A DNA stretch of 64,000 bases from Sphaerolaimus hirsutus (Eukaryota; Nematoda; Chromadorea; Monhysterida; Sphaerolaimidae), in NCBI GenBank assembly GCA_964036195.1, contig OZ038458.1:558001-622000 (forward strand), in the 5' to 3' direction. The notes under the pieces are model-generated. The model worked only from the letters and a program-made list of their open reading frames with translations. It made no database searches and was not told the origin of the DNA. Numbering within the stretch: the stretch's first letter is position 1; each line of letters begins with the position of its first letter. A program made the position numbers and the translations under genes. This document shows, piece after piece, positions 24,201 to 34,419 of the stretch.

Positions 24201-27200
24201 TGTAAAATTGTATTTTTATTTTATTAATTTTCCATTTTATTTTATTTTATTTTATTCTCCAATTTTCTATTTTATTTGTATTTTATTTTTATTTTTTTCT
24301 GAGATTTTGCCAACCCTGCTTGGGAAAATGTCCTAAGTTTGTCACTTTTTGTCTGACAAAATGACATTTTCTGTCCCCTTAAAATACGTTTTCTGTACTC
24401 GCGTACTTTCAAAAAGTACGCGAGTAAGTGATGTAGAAGTAAGTAAGTTTCATGAGTAGATGCATAATGGGTAGAATTAGGTGCATGATGGGCCTAGATG
24501 CATACTCGGTTTAGATGCATTATGGCACGGGCTCGTTTCAAGGCCTTTCTGGGAGTAAAAAGCTAATAAGCCATAATTTGGGGATATTAACACACACACA
24601 CACATAAAATCTCACCCCTGATTTAATTTGATAACATAAGTTTAATTGCGTACCTGATCCGATTGTGAAGATGTCTTAGGATGCACATTACATTCGTGCA
24701 GCTGCAAGCTTTCGTCAGTCGCGAAACTACGGCTGCACTGGGAGCACTTGTAGCGCAGTGCATGTGCCCGCCGCGCATGCGCCATCACGGATTTCATGCT
24801 GCCGAACCGTTTGCCGCACTGGTCACATGCAAACGTTTTGGCTGCTTTTGGCTGCTCATTCAGTGTAATTGTGCCTTGTTCCGTTGGCTGGGTGACGGTT
24901 TCTGCCATCGGAGTGAGATTTTCGGCCGGTGTACTGATTGGTTGGCGCATTTCACCGAGAGCCTGAAACATAGCATTTGATTCTAGGCAAGTGATTTGGC
25001 CAAAACATTGCCGGGAAAACGCATTCAAGAGAAATACATACTGTATTTCCTCGAAATACCCCCCGGGGGTGATTGTTTCGTAGTGGTCCCGAGAGGGGGG
25101 GGGTTAAACGAGGGGGGTATTTCGAGGGGGGGGGGTTATTATTTCGCCAGAAATTTGTTCAAATCCTAGTACAAAATCGTCGTTTGTGATGCACACTGGG
25201 GTAGAAAAATGCATCAATAACTGACATGTATAAACTCCTGTAGACTAATAGTGGTACGTAGATGGTATAAACACTGTTCTAACGTGATTACGACATTGTT
25301 TTAACATGTGTTCTGCACTACGCATAACACAAACTGCAGTATTTGCCATGTACGTTCTCTTTACACTCAATCTGGGGGGGGGGTATTTCGAGGGGGGTGA
25401 TTGTTTCATAGTAGTCTCGAGAGGGGGGGGGGGATCAAACGAGGGGGGTATTTCGACGGGGGGGGTATTTCGAGGAAATACGGTATGTAAGTGCAAATTA
25501 TGCATCTGGCTATGGCAAGTACCTAAATGTACAACAATTTATGCCCATAAAACCTTCAATAAAATTCCAAAATAGATACATTTATCCAGTTAACCGATTT
25601 CTGTGCCTTTCCGCCAGTATTTCCTTCGCCAGCCGCACATTTGCCGCGTCTCTTTTTGTTGTGCACGGCCAAGCCGAGCTTGCCTATGAACTGAGCGCCG
25701 CACAGATTGCACTTTGCCCATTGCAATGAACGTCCTGACTCCGCCCTCGCGGGGACGCACTTGTCGATGATGACATCTGGATCGCTGTTTGCACGCTGCA
25801 GCTGGTGGATTGAATCCTGCGACATGGGAACATTTTGACAAATCACGATCTTTACGTGATATTTATAAAAATTATTTTGCCTATTTTGTACACTATTTGA
25901 CGTCAGCTTTTTTTGGGGTGTTGACCATTCTGAAGAATCTCTATATTGAGCCAACACATTATCATACCACATGCCATTTAACGTCGGTTGACAAACATTC
26001 CTTAATCATCATGACTAGTGATGGAAAAAGCGCCAGGACTTTGGCGCCAAGCGCCAAAAGCGCCATGGCGCTTTTCCGAACCCCAGCGCCGAGCGCCAAT
26101 GGCGCCAGAGCAAAATAGCGCCAAGCGCCAAAAGCGCCATGGCGCTTTTCTAGACTACGGCGCCAAGCGCCAATGGCGCCAGAGGATGTTGGCGCCAAGC
26201 GCCAATAGCGCCAGCGCCAAAAAAATTTGCTTCTCATATATGCAGCCATGCTAATGCACTGCTATTAATTTGTTTTTGGCGCAATATATAAGTCAACTCC
26301 AGTGACTTTTGTTATTTTTGTCTTGATATTTTACAGCTGGGTGTTTGGGCTAACTATAGCAAACCATCTGTAAAAAGTGCTAAGATTTTTACGTGTTTTT
26401 TAAAATTACTTTTGGAATTAAGTAGTTTTCAACTAAAATTTTTTTCAAATTTTCAAATGAAGTTTTCAATTTTTTTGGAATACTTTCGATTTTTCTACTA
26501 GGATATTGCAGTTTTGCTGGTCACTTTTGAACATAGGATTTTGAGGTTTCAAATTTTGGATGGCCATTGTTGGAATCAGAAAGTGATTCCACACCTGTAA
26601 AATCAAGTGTCAGATGTCAAGAAGTAAATGTGATGTAAAATGTCAATCCAAATAAAAAAGAACTTATTTTGATAAAACTTTTGACATTTCACATGACACT
26701 TAACAAAGTTGTATTTACGAAATTTTGGATGATGTTTATTACTTAACGGGGTCCTTTGACCCTGCTTAAACAAAACTGCAAGGAACGAGCCCAGTATAGT
26801 GATTGAGCTAAAACCTATGTGAAAAGTGTTACCAGTCCGATGAATAGTCACATAAAGCCTTACATAATTCGAATTAGATGGGACAAGTGTTGAATACCCA
26901 TGCAATCACAGGGACAATGTTAACATAGTAATGAAGAATAGGGTATGTTGATCTTGGAATACACTTACAGTAGCATGTAAACTTATGTAAATTACATTTA
27001 ACAGGTCTTTCTGCATAAAATAATAATGAATTTTTAGTACTTCTTGGCGCTTTTTTGGCGCTTTTTAAAACACTAGCGCCAAGCGCCAATGGCGCCACGG
27101 TGTCATAGCGCCAAGCGCCAAAAGCGCCATGGCGCTTTTCCAAACCCTAGCGCCAAGCGCCAATGGCGCCACAGCAAAAAGGCGCCAAGCGCCAAAAGCG

Positions 27201-27497
27201 CCATGGCGCTTTTTGCTTTGGCGCTAGCGCCAGGCGCCAGCGCCATGGCGCTTTTCCATCACTAATCATGACTTTCAAGTGACGAAAATGATTCTTCCAG
27301 TCCAAGTTTACCTGTCCCTCCTGAGCAACTTGTGGCGCCACAGACTCTGGCGCTGGCGCCATTATTTTCTTGGCGCGCCCTCGCAAAAGCTTGTAATGGT
27401 GCACTGGATGCTCCCTGGCGCTGTGGATGTCCAGCAGCAGCGAGTCGGCGCTGGTGAACGTGCACTGGGCACATTTCATTTCTGGTTGTTTCTCCAT
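18212..27497 (-). CDS. Multi-exon C2H2 zinc-finger protein gene
   Basis: Eight exons on the minus strand, every junction in phase 0: 27497-27312 (ATG; donor GGACAG|GTAAAC), 25816-25595, 24962-24654, 22234-21980, 21724-21437, 20220-19966, 19621-19505, 18397-18212 (TGA). Lengths are 62, 74, 103, 85, 96, 85, 39 and 61 codons, about 605 residues. I count about 15 fingers, mostly C-x2-C-x12-H-x3/5-H: one in exon 1 (CAQCTFTS...HSAREH), one C2HC in exon 2, two in exons 3 and 5, three in exons 4 and 6, one in exon 7 (CKGVGC), two in exon 8. HTGEKPF and HTGRPPF linkers occur. Exons 3-4 and 5-6 are paralogous pairs. Probably a nuclear DNA-binding regulator. All transposons lie in introns. Exon ends are inferred from splice motifs; an exon could be missing. 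Confidence 0.82.
18719..18836. mobile_element. Truncated TACCGTATTTCC-family element
   Basis: ACCGTACTTCCTCGAAATAC, then G-runs, ending near TTTATTATTTCGCCAGAAAT. It lacks the far terminus and is mutated in the terminal motif. It lies in the last intron of the zinc-finger gene. Confidence 0.6.
19050..19482. mobile_element. TIR element, TACCGTATTTCC family (copy D)
   Basis: Complete TACCGTATTTCCTCGAAA ends with poly-G/C interior, in the opposite internal orientation to the copies at 627 and 2280. Its edge is only 22 bases from exon 7 (19505) of the zinc-finger gene, in the last intron. Confidence 0.8.
19736..19944. mobile_element. Short TAGGGTTGGGAA fold-back element
   Basis: TAGGGTTGGGAATTTC at the left and TTTTCCCAACCCTA at the right. 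The interior consists of GGGTATCGGGT repeats. No clean 8-bp duplication found, although the termini look hAT-like. It sits in intron 6 of the zinc-finger gene. Confidence 0.65.
20259..20427. mobile_element. hAT-like MITE, TAGTGATG/GCGCC family, 169 bp
   Basis: TAGTGATGTGAAAAGCG to CGCTTTTACATCACTA, with a perfect 8-bp duplication GTTCAGAG (20251-20258, 20428-20435). The body is GGCGCC/GCGCCA repeats. It lies 38 bases upstream of exon 6 of the zinc-finger gene. Confidence 0.9.
20496..21431. mobile_element. hAT-like MITE, TAGTGATG/GGCACC family, 936 bp
   Basis: TAGTGATGTTAAAGGCACCG to CGGTGCCTTTACATCACTA, with a perfect 8-bp duplication CCCACCTG (20488-20495, 21432-21439). The arms are GGCACCG repeats; the middle is AT-rich. 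The duplicated site contains the splice donor of exon 5 of the zinc-finger gene, so the donor motif now exists twice. Confidence 0.9.
22247..22500. mobile_element. hAT-like MITE, TAGTGATG/GCGCC family, 254 bp
   Basis: TAGTGATGGTAAAAACGCCA to GCGCTTTTCCATCACTA, with a perfect 8-bp duplication GTTATGAA (22239-22246, 22501-22508). It ends 12 bases from exon 4 of the zinc-finger gene, so the element itself now provides the sequence in front of that acceptor. Confidence 0.9.
22833..23247. mobile_element. TIR element, TACCGTATTACC subfamily
   Basis: TACCGTATTACCTCGAATTA at the left; the right end reads AAGGTAATACTACGGTA, with three extra bases. The interior resembles the 627 family (CGCAGTTTGTGATCTG, ACACGTTAAAACC) but is diverged. 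Intron 3 of the zinc-finger gene. Confidence 0.7.
23262..24545. repeat. Fold-back repeat with ATTATGCATCT arms
   Basis: About 80 bp at 23265-23345 (ATTATGCATCT, CATCATGCGCC, CTACCCATTATGC) is complementary to 24455-24540. The sequence between holds a complete hAT-like insertion (23507-24318) and decayed AAGTATTTTTCTCAC repeats. Intron 3 of the zinc-finger gene. Confidence 0.65.
23507..24318. mobile_element. hAT-like MITE, CAKGGTTGG family, 812 bp
   Basis: CATGGTTGGTTTTAGTAAAA to TTTTGCCAACCCTG, with a perfect 8-bp duplication CTTGGGAA (23499-23506, 24319-24326). Arms are TTTTATTTTATT-rich. Relatives: 28108-33526 and parts of 47537-47760 and 54530-54775. Non-coding. Confidence 0.88.
25039..25485. 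mobile_element. TIR element, TACCGTATTTCC family (copy F)
   Basis: TACTGTATTTCCTCGAAA at the left (one change) and TTTCGAGGAAATACGGTA at the right. The interior is the complement of copies A and B, including CGTGTTCTGCACTACGC-like sequence. Intron 2 of the zinc-finger gene. Confidence 0.8.
26016..27264. mobile_element. hAT-like element, TAGTGATG/GCGCC family, 1249 bp
   Basis: TAGTGATGGAAAAAGCGCC to GCGCTTTTCCATCACTA, with a perfect 8-bp duplication ATCATGAC (26008-26015, 27265-27272). The related gene copy at 63646-64000 has the empty site (GTCATGAT once, 63871-63878), which proves insertion here. GCGCC arms surround about 780 bp of AT-rich filler with no transposase. Intron 1 of the zinc-finger gene. 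Confidence 0.93.
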
Positions 27498-29155
27498 CGT
27501 TATCCGATTTGAAACAGGGTTCGTTCTTAGATAATATGTAGCAGAAGTTGTGGTGATGCTGTGGTGTGCATGTTTAAAGGATCACCATATACAGGGTGCG
27601 GCAATTTAGACCTGCGCTCTAGATTTCGAATAACTTGTCACGGGGTGGTCGGATTTACGTAAAATTTAAGGTCAACATTTACAACTATACAGGAAAGGAT
27701 CCCTAACAATATGGCTGCTATAGCTCCACTCTTTTACAAGTTATTCATGCAAACGCGTACTTGTCACTTTACCACCACCCCGTGATAGGTTTCATTCAAA
27801 CGGGATCCACTTTTCGGGACCCGGATCGGGATTGGGATTATTTTTTCAGTTTTTTATCACTTTTTTTCGCAGCGGCATGCCAAAATGCGTTCGCGCGCGC
27901 CACTAATCCGCCTTACTGATAAGGAAATCGGCAGACGACGCTTGCGTAATTGGTTTTAAAACAAGGCTGTAGTAAAGCGACAATTATGGTGTTTGCATCA
28001 ATAACTTGAAATCGAGTGGAGCTAGCGCAGTCATATTTTCAGGGATCCTATCCTATTGAGTTGTAAATGTTGACCTAAAATTTGCGTAAATCCGACCACC
28101 TAGTGACCATAGTTGGTTTTAGTAAAATTCTTTTTACTAAAATTGTATTTTATTTTTATTAAAATTGTATTTTTTAAATTTTTTATTCATGTTTCATTTT
28201 ATTTTATTTTTTTATATTCTGAAATGTCATTAATAAAATAAAATGAAACCATTTTACAAAATTTTTACAAAAAATCGGAATCTTGGATGCAATGCAAACA
28301 ATGTGCACACTAGAAACATGCAGATGAATACAAAATTTTTTAATGTAGACTTGTGACATGAGTTGCAACATAGGTATAATATCTTGAATTTTGACCCTCA
28401 CAGGGGCCAGATAGATATGTAACTAATTGCTCCTCCTGAGGGAAAGATGGGGATGCATCATTTCAAATGCTAGTCACTTCAAATGCTGCCAAAAAGCTCA
28501 CTTCAAATGCTGTAGTGCATCATTTCAAATGCTACTGTGCTAGAAGTGCTATGAGAAGTGAATTGGGAAGTAGAAAACAAAAAAAAACAAATGGCAAGTG
28601 ACAAGAAAATGCTTAAAAAATTAAAAAAATTCTATTCACTTCTCATTTCACTACTCTATTCATTTCTAATGCTCATGAAGTCCATTTTAGTGCCGCAGAT
28701 GAGCAAGCATGAGATGATTGAATGGTGGCATAATTGAGGCATCTAGTTCCGAATGTCGTTAAGTCCATCATTTTGGGTTTTTTCAAAATTGCATTTGAAA
28801 TTTCAAAGTTGGCCCGAGCAGGCAACTTTAAAGTGACAAGTTTTGCCCAAAACTTTTTGTAAAGCTTATGAATTTAGTCTACATTTTTCATATTTTAAAC
28901 CCTCTGGCCGGAATATATACTCATAGTTATGATGAGTTTTTTGACATCACCTCAGCAGATTCAGTGGAGATAACGAGTTTCCGGTGAAATTTCACTCGAA
29001 TGTCGGTATGTCCACTTCCTATTTATTACCTGTTCCACCTCATCATACCATATCTAAATATAAGGTGTTAAAATTCCTATATTGATGCTGGCATACTACA
29101 CTAAGGACTTGCTATGTATAGCATTAATGGTGGGGAAATTATGCCTTTTTCATGT

Positions 29156-30992
29156 AATGGCTCCAAACGGCGCCATTTTTATGGAGTGGCGCCATGGACT
29201 CTGAAACAGCGCCATTTTTATGGAGTGGCGCCATGGACTTGGAAACGGCGCCATTTTTATGGAGTGGCGCCATGGACTCCAAAATGGCACCATTTTTATG
29301 GAGTGGCGCCATGGACTCCAAAATGGCGCCATTTTTATGGAGTGGCGCCATGGACTCAGAAACAGCGCCATTTTTATGGAGTGGCGCCATGGACTCGAAA
29401 ATGGCGCCATTTTTATGGACTGGCGCCATGGACTCGGAAACGGCACCATTTTTATGGAGTGGTGCCATGGGGTGCCATTTTTATGGAGTGGCGCCACGGA
29501 CTCGGAAACGGTGCCATTTTTATGGAGTGGCGCCATGGACTCGGAAACGGCGCCATTTTTATGGAGTGGCACCATGGACTCTGAAATGGCGCTATTTTTA
29601 TGGAGTGGCACCATGGAGTCAGAAACGGCGCCATTTTTATGGAGTGGCGCCATGGACTTGGAAACAGCGCTATTTTTATGGAGTGGCACCATGGAGTCAG
29701 AAACGGCGCCATTTTTATGGAGTGGTGCCATGGACTTGGAAACAGCGCCATTTTTATGGAGTGGCGCCATGGACTCGGAATGGACTTGGAAATGGCGCCA
29801 TTTTTAGGAGTGGCGCCATGGACTCTGAAATGGTGCTATTTTTATGGAGTGGCGCCATGGAGTCAGAAATGGCGCCATTTTTATGGAGTGGCGCCATGGA
29901 CTCGGAAACGGTGCCATTTTTATGGAGTGGCACCATGGACTCGGAATGGACTCGGAAACGGCGCCATTTTTAGGAGTGGCGCCATGGACTCTGAAATGGC
30001 GCTATTTTTATGGAGTGGCGCCATGGAGTCAGAAACCGCGCCATTTTTATGGAGTGGCGCCATGGACTCGGAAATGGTGCCATTTTAATGGAGTGGTGCC
30101 ATGGACTCGGAAACGGCGCCATTTTTATGGAGTGGCGCCATGGACTCGGAAATGGCGCCATTTTTATGGAGTGGTGCCATGGACTCAGAAACGGTGCCAT
30201 TTTTATGGAGTGGCGCCATGGACTCGGAAATGGCACCATTTTTATGGAGTGGCACCATGGACTCGGAATGGACTCGGAAACGGCGCCATTTTTATGGAGT
30301 AGTGCCATGGACTCGGAAACGGCGCCATTTTTATGGAGTAGTGCCATGGACTCGGAAACAGAGCCATTTTTATGGAGTGGCACCATGGACTTGGAAATGG
30401 CGCCATTTTTATGGAGTGGCACCATGGACTCGGAATGGACTCGGAAATGGCGCCATTTTTAGGAGTGGCGCCATGGACTCGGAAATGGTGCCATTTTTAT
30501 GGAGAGGCGCCATGGACACGGAAACGGTGCCATTTTTATGGAGTGGCGCCATGGACTCGGAAACGGCACCATTTTTATGGAGTGGCGCCATGGACTCGGA
30601 AATGGTGCCATGTTTATGGAGTGGCGCCATGGACTCGGAAACGGTGCCATTTTAATGGAGTGGTGCCATGGACTCGGAAACGGCGCCATTTTTATGGAGT
30701 GGCGCCATGGACTCGGAAATGGCGCTATTTTTATGGAGTGGCGCCATGGAGTTGGAAATGGCACCATTTTTATGGAGTGGTGCCACGGACTCAGAAACGG
30801 TGCCATTTTTATGGAGTGGCGCCATGGACTCGGAAACGGCGCCATTTTCATGGAGTAGTGCCATGGACTCGGAAACAGCGCCATTTTTATGGAGTGGCAC
30901 CATGGACTCCGAAACATTGTCATTTTTATGGGGTGGTGCCATGGACTCCAAAATATCGCCATTTTTATGGAGTGGCGCCATGGACTCCAAAA
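29156..30992. repeat. 39-bp minisatellite, forward array (~47 units)
   Basis: Units of GGCGCCATTTTTATGGAG plus TGGCGCCATGGACTCGGAAA, with scattered C/T changes in the GCGCC boxes and higher-order deletions (for example GGACTCGGAATGGACTCGG near 29770, 29940, 30260 and 30430). The periodicity of 13 codons keeps several frames open on both strands; not taken as coding. Confidence 0.92.
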
Positions 30993-31009
30993 CTCAGGTT
31001 GTTCTGGAG

Positions 31010-31735
31010 ATGTTTCACAGCAATTTTGAAAAAGAAATCTAAAAAGTGAAATATATTAAAAATTGGTTCTGCTTGATCAGCAGATGGTTATTCTGGTGAT
31101 GTTTCACAGCAATTTTGAAAAAAATTCTTACAAAAGTGAAATATATGTAAAATTGGTTCTGCTTGATCAGCAGATGATTAAACTGGTGATTTTCACAGCA
31201 ATTTTGAAAAAAATTTTTTAACAAAAGTGGATTATATGTCAAATTCGTTCTGCTTGATCAGCAGATGATTATTCTGGTGATGTTTCACAGCAATTTTGAA
31301 ATATATGTCAAATTGGTTCTGATCAAAATTGCTGTGAAACATCACCAGAATAATCATCTGCTGATCAAGCAGAACCAATTTGACATATATTTCACTGTTG
31401 TTAAATTTTTTTTTCAAAATTGCTGTGAAACATCACCAGAATAATCATCTGCTGATCAAGCAGAACCAATTTGACATATAATTCACTTTTGTTAAAAAAA
31501 TTTTTTCAAAATTGCTGTGAAACATCACCAGAATAATCATCTGCTGATCAAGCAGAACCAATTTTACATATATTTCACTTTTGTAAGAATTTTTTTCAAA
31601 ATTGCTGTGAAACATCACCAGAATAATCATCTGCTGATCAAGAAGAACCAATTTGACATATATTTCACTTGTTAAATTTTTTTTCAAAATTGCTGTGAAA
31701 CATCACCAGAATAACCATCTGCTGATCAAGAGTTT
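31010..31735. repeat. Central palindrome of ~95-bp units
   Basis: The unit contains TGCTTGATCAGCAGATGATT, GGTGATGTTTCACAGCAATT and GTGAAATATATG. About three to four forward copies (31010-31320) are followed by four inverted copies (31320-31735), with the turn near 31320. This is the innermost layer of the nested composite. Confidence 0.88.
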
Positions 31736-32372
31736 TGGAGTCCATGGTGCCACTCCATAAAAATGGCGATATTTTGGAATCCATGGCACCACTCCATAAA
31801 AATAACACCATTTTGGAGTCCATGGCACCATTCCATAAAATAGTGTCATTTCCAAGTCCATGGTGCGACTCCATAAAAATGGTGCCATTTTGGAGTCCAT
31901 GGCACCACCCCATAAAAATGGCACCATTTTGGAGTCCATGGCACCACTCCATAAAAATAGCATCATTTCCAAGTCCATGGTGCCACTCCATAAAAATGGT
32001 GACATTTCCAAGTCCATGGTGCCACTTCATAAAAATGGTGCCATTTCTGAGTCCATGGTGCCACTCCATAAAAATGGCACCATTTTGGAGTCCATGGCAC
32101 CACTTCATTAAAATGGCACCATTTTGGAGTCCATGGCGCCACTCCATAAAAATGGCGCCATTTCCTAGTCCATGGCGCCACTCCATAAAAATGGTGCCGT
32201 TTCCTAGTCCATGGCGCCACTCCGTTAAAATGGCGCCATTTCCTAGTCCATGGCGCCACTCCATAAAAATGGCGCCATTCCCTAGTCCATGGCGCCACTC
32301 CATAAAAATGGCGCCGTTTCGATATCCATGGCGCCACTCCATAAAAATGGCGCTGTTTCCATGCCCATGGTG
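31736..32372. repeat. 39-bp minisatellite, inverted array (~16 units)
   Basis: The same 39-bp unit as 29156-30992 on the opposite strand (ACTCCATAAAAATGGCGCC). It is shorter than the left array, so the palindrome is asymmetric. Confidence 0.9.
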
Positions 32373-33938
32373 CCACTCCATAAGAAGCCACCCTATAAAA
32401 ATGGTGTCATCTGAGAGTAAATCTATGAGTGGACATACCGACATTCGGACAAAGATTTTTTGGAGATACCGACATTCGGAAAAAGTTTTTTTGGAGATAA
32501 CGAGTTTTGAGTGATTTTTTCAAAAAACACGTTCAGATTTCTATACCGTAATTCGGATGATTTTTCCAATTTTGTATGGGGTTTTAGACCAATCCGTGCA
32601 ATTCTATACCGTAATTCGGAAATAGATTTCTGGCAGTGGAGATACCAAGTTTCGAGTGAAATAAATGTTGCCTTTTATTGGACATACCCATGATTCGAGT
32701 GAAATTTCATCAATTTCAGGGTGGACATACCGACATTCGGATGATTTTTTTTATTTTTTTCAAGAATCGGTGTCTCTGTATCTCGGGAATGGAGTGAGAT
32801 ATTGAGAAAAATTTTGTTCTATAATGAACAAATATATTTATATGCATATATCAGATCTGCACCTAACTCATTTTTTGTCATTTTGGTCCTTACCGACTTA
32901 CGGAACTAGATGCCTCAATTACTAACTGTAGGTAGTTGTCGCCTTACAGCATTTGAAATGATGCAGTACAGCATTTGAAGTGAGCTTTTTTGGCAGCATT
33001 TGAAGTGACTAGCATTTGAAGCGGTCTGGGCTCAGGAAAGATAGCTAGAAATTTGTTTGCTTGTTTTTTGGGGGGTGGGGGCTTGCGGGGTTCAATACAT
33101 AGCCTTTTTAAAGGTATGGAATGAAGAAAATGGGGAAAAAAACACATAAATTAGTGATTGTTAAGGTGAAAATATATCAAAATATGTGAAAATTTGCAAT
33201 TTTGAGCAAAAATATTTTTCAATTACAACAATGAAAGCCACAACAAGGCACCAGTTCTGCAAATTGTCAGCTAGAATCTTAAGCAAGAGGATAGAAAAGT
33301 TTTTATAGAATGTTACATACAGACACACAAGTTTTTGTAAAAATTTTTACTAAAATTGTACAAAAATTCGAATTTTTGTACAATTTTACTATAAATTTAC
33401 AAAAATTCGAATTTTAGTAAAATTGTATTTGTATTTTATAAATTTTCCATTTCATTTTATTTTATTCTTCAATTTTCCATTTTATTTTTATTTTATTTTT
33501 TTTTCTCTGAGATTTTGCGAACCCTGAGTAGTGACAAGTTATTCGAAATCTAGAGCGCAGGTCTAAATTGCCGCACCCTGTAGATCTGATTGATTAGAAA
33601 AAATGCGATAGCGGAAAAAAAACAGTTTAAATGCAATGAAATCTGCGTTTATAAAATTGCGTCATTTGCGGTTGCTGAAAAAATGTACTATTCAACTGTA
33701 TGCCAAGTTATTAATGTTATTGAAGTCAATTTAAGTTTACCGCTCCGTCAAAGTCTACTAGTGTTTGTTTATACGGTACAAACAATGGCAATATTAAATT
33801 ACACACACATAGAAATGTAAACGGAGATAAAAGCAAGCGCAAAGCTCAGCTCCAAAGTGTTATCTGCACATTTACACTGCAAAACATATTTTATCGACTG
33901 TATGGCATTTAGTGCGATAGCAGAGCGTTGTACATAAC

Positions 33939-34392
33939 TAGCAGGATTCTCTCCGACCTTCGGTCGGGTTTTGTGGTTCTCTACAATTAATACCATTGGA
34001 GAAAATATGATACTTTAGTTAAGTTTGCCCACATGCTAGGCATGTGTTTTGAAATGTGGTATGTAATGTACCAACAATAACAAGACCAATACCAAAGATG
34101 CAATGTTTTGGAATGGATTTTTGTAAACTTCTGTAAAATGGTTGGGCATGAAACTTGGTAGTAAAATGTGGACAGTTTGCGATTTGGTATGATGGTGTGC
34201 AGTGTGCATTCTGTGTGGTATAGGTTTTGTGATATGATAGTGTGGTTTTTGCAAGGTGTCAAACTTTGTTGTAATCTTCAATTGGTTACATTTGTGCTTT
34301 GCTGTTCTTTTTGTGTTTGTAAATCCTTGTGGTATTAATTGTAGAGAACCACAAAACCCAACTGAAGGTTGGAGAGAATCCTGCTATAGTTA
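33939..34392. mobile_element. Fold-back element, TAGCAGGATTCTCTCC termini
   Basis: Left end TAGCAGGATTCTCTCCGACC and right end GGTTGGAGAGAATCCTGCTA are complementary for about 57 bp (through GTTCTCTACAATTAATACCA). The core has no coding sequence I trust. Duplicated at 38252-38705 as part of the 4.3-kb unit. Confidence 0.8.
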
Positions 34393-34419
34393 CCCACTAC
34401 TCAGAGGCTTGCAAAAACT

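Larger units (their letters stand above)
28731..32921. mobile_element. Nested composite, level 4: TTGAGGCATCTAGTTCC element, 4.2 kb
   Basis: TAATTGAGGCATCTAGTTCC at the left is complementary to the right end. Subterminal CGGTATGTCCACTT and ACATACCGACATTCG match the element at 16391-17848, of which this is a larger relative. Its middle holds opposed 39-bp arrays and a central palindrome. Confidence 0.82.
28449..33034. mobile_element. Nested composite, level 3: TTTCAAATGCTAG element
   Basis: Arms contain CTTCAAATGCTAGTCACTTC and AAATGCTGCCAAAAAGCTC, complementary between 28455-28545 and 32942-33025. A perfect 8-bp GGAAAGAT flanks it (28441-28448, 33035-33042), and the related element at 23507 shows the uninterrupted sequence GAAGATAGCTA at this point. 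Confidence 0.8.
28108..33526. mobile_element. Nested composite, level 2: hAT-like GTTGGTTTTAG element
   Basis: CATAGTTGGTTTTAGTAAAA at the left and TTTTGCGAACCCTG at the right, the same family as 23507-24318. TAGTGAC occurs on both sides near the edges, an imperfect duplication. It interrupts the right arm of the level 1 element. Confidence 0.75.
27592..33580. mobile_element. Nested composite, level 1: CAGGGTGCGGCAA element
   Basis: CAGGGTGCGGCAATTTAGAC at the left is complementary to the right end at 33530-33580 (about 50 bp), flanked by TA on both sides, as for mariner-like elements. The element itself is a hairpin (GGTCAACATTTACAAC at ~27670 pairs with ~28060). Its right arm was opened by the level 2 insertion at 28108. 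The left edge sits just upstream of the zinc-finger gene's first exon. Confidence 0.82.

Noticed and set aside
29114-30990. Many long open frames on both strands (up to ~260 codons)
   Set aside because: They follow from the 39-bp period (13 codons) of the minisatellite; peptides are pure repeats in several frames at once.
29156-32372. Possible CRISPR-like array
   Set aside because: Contiguous degenerate tandem repeats without unique spacers, in a eukaryotic setting.
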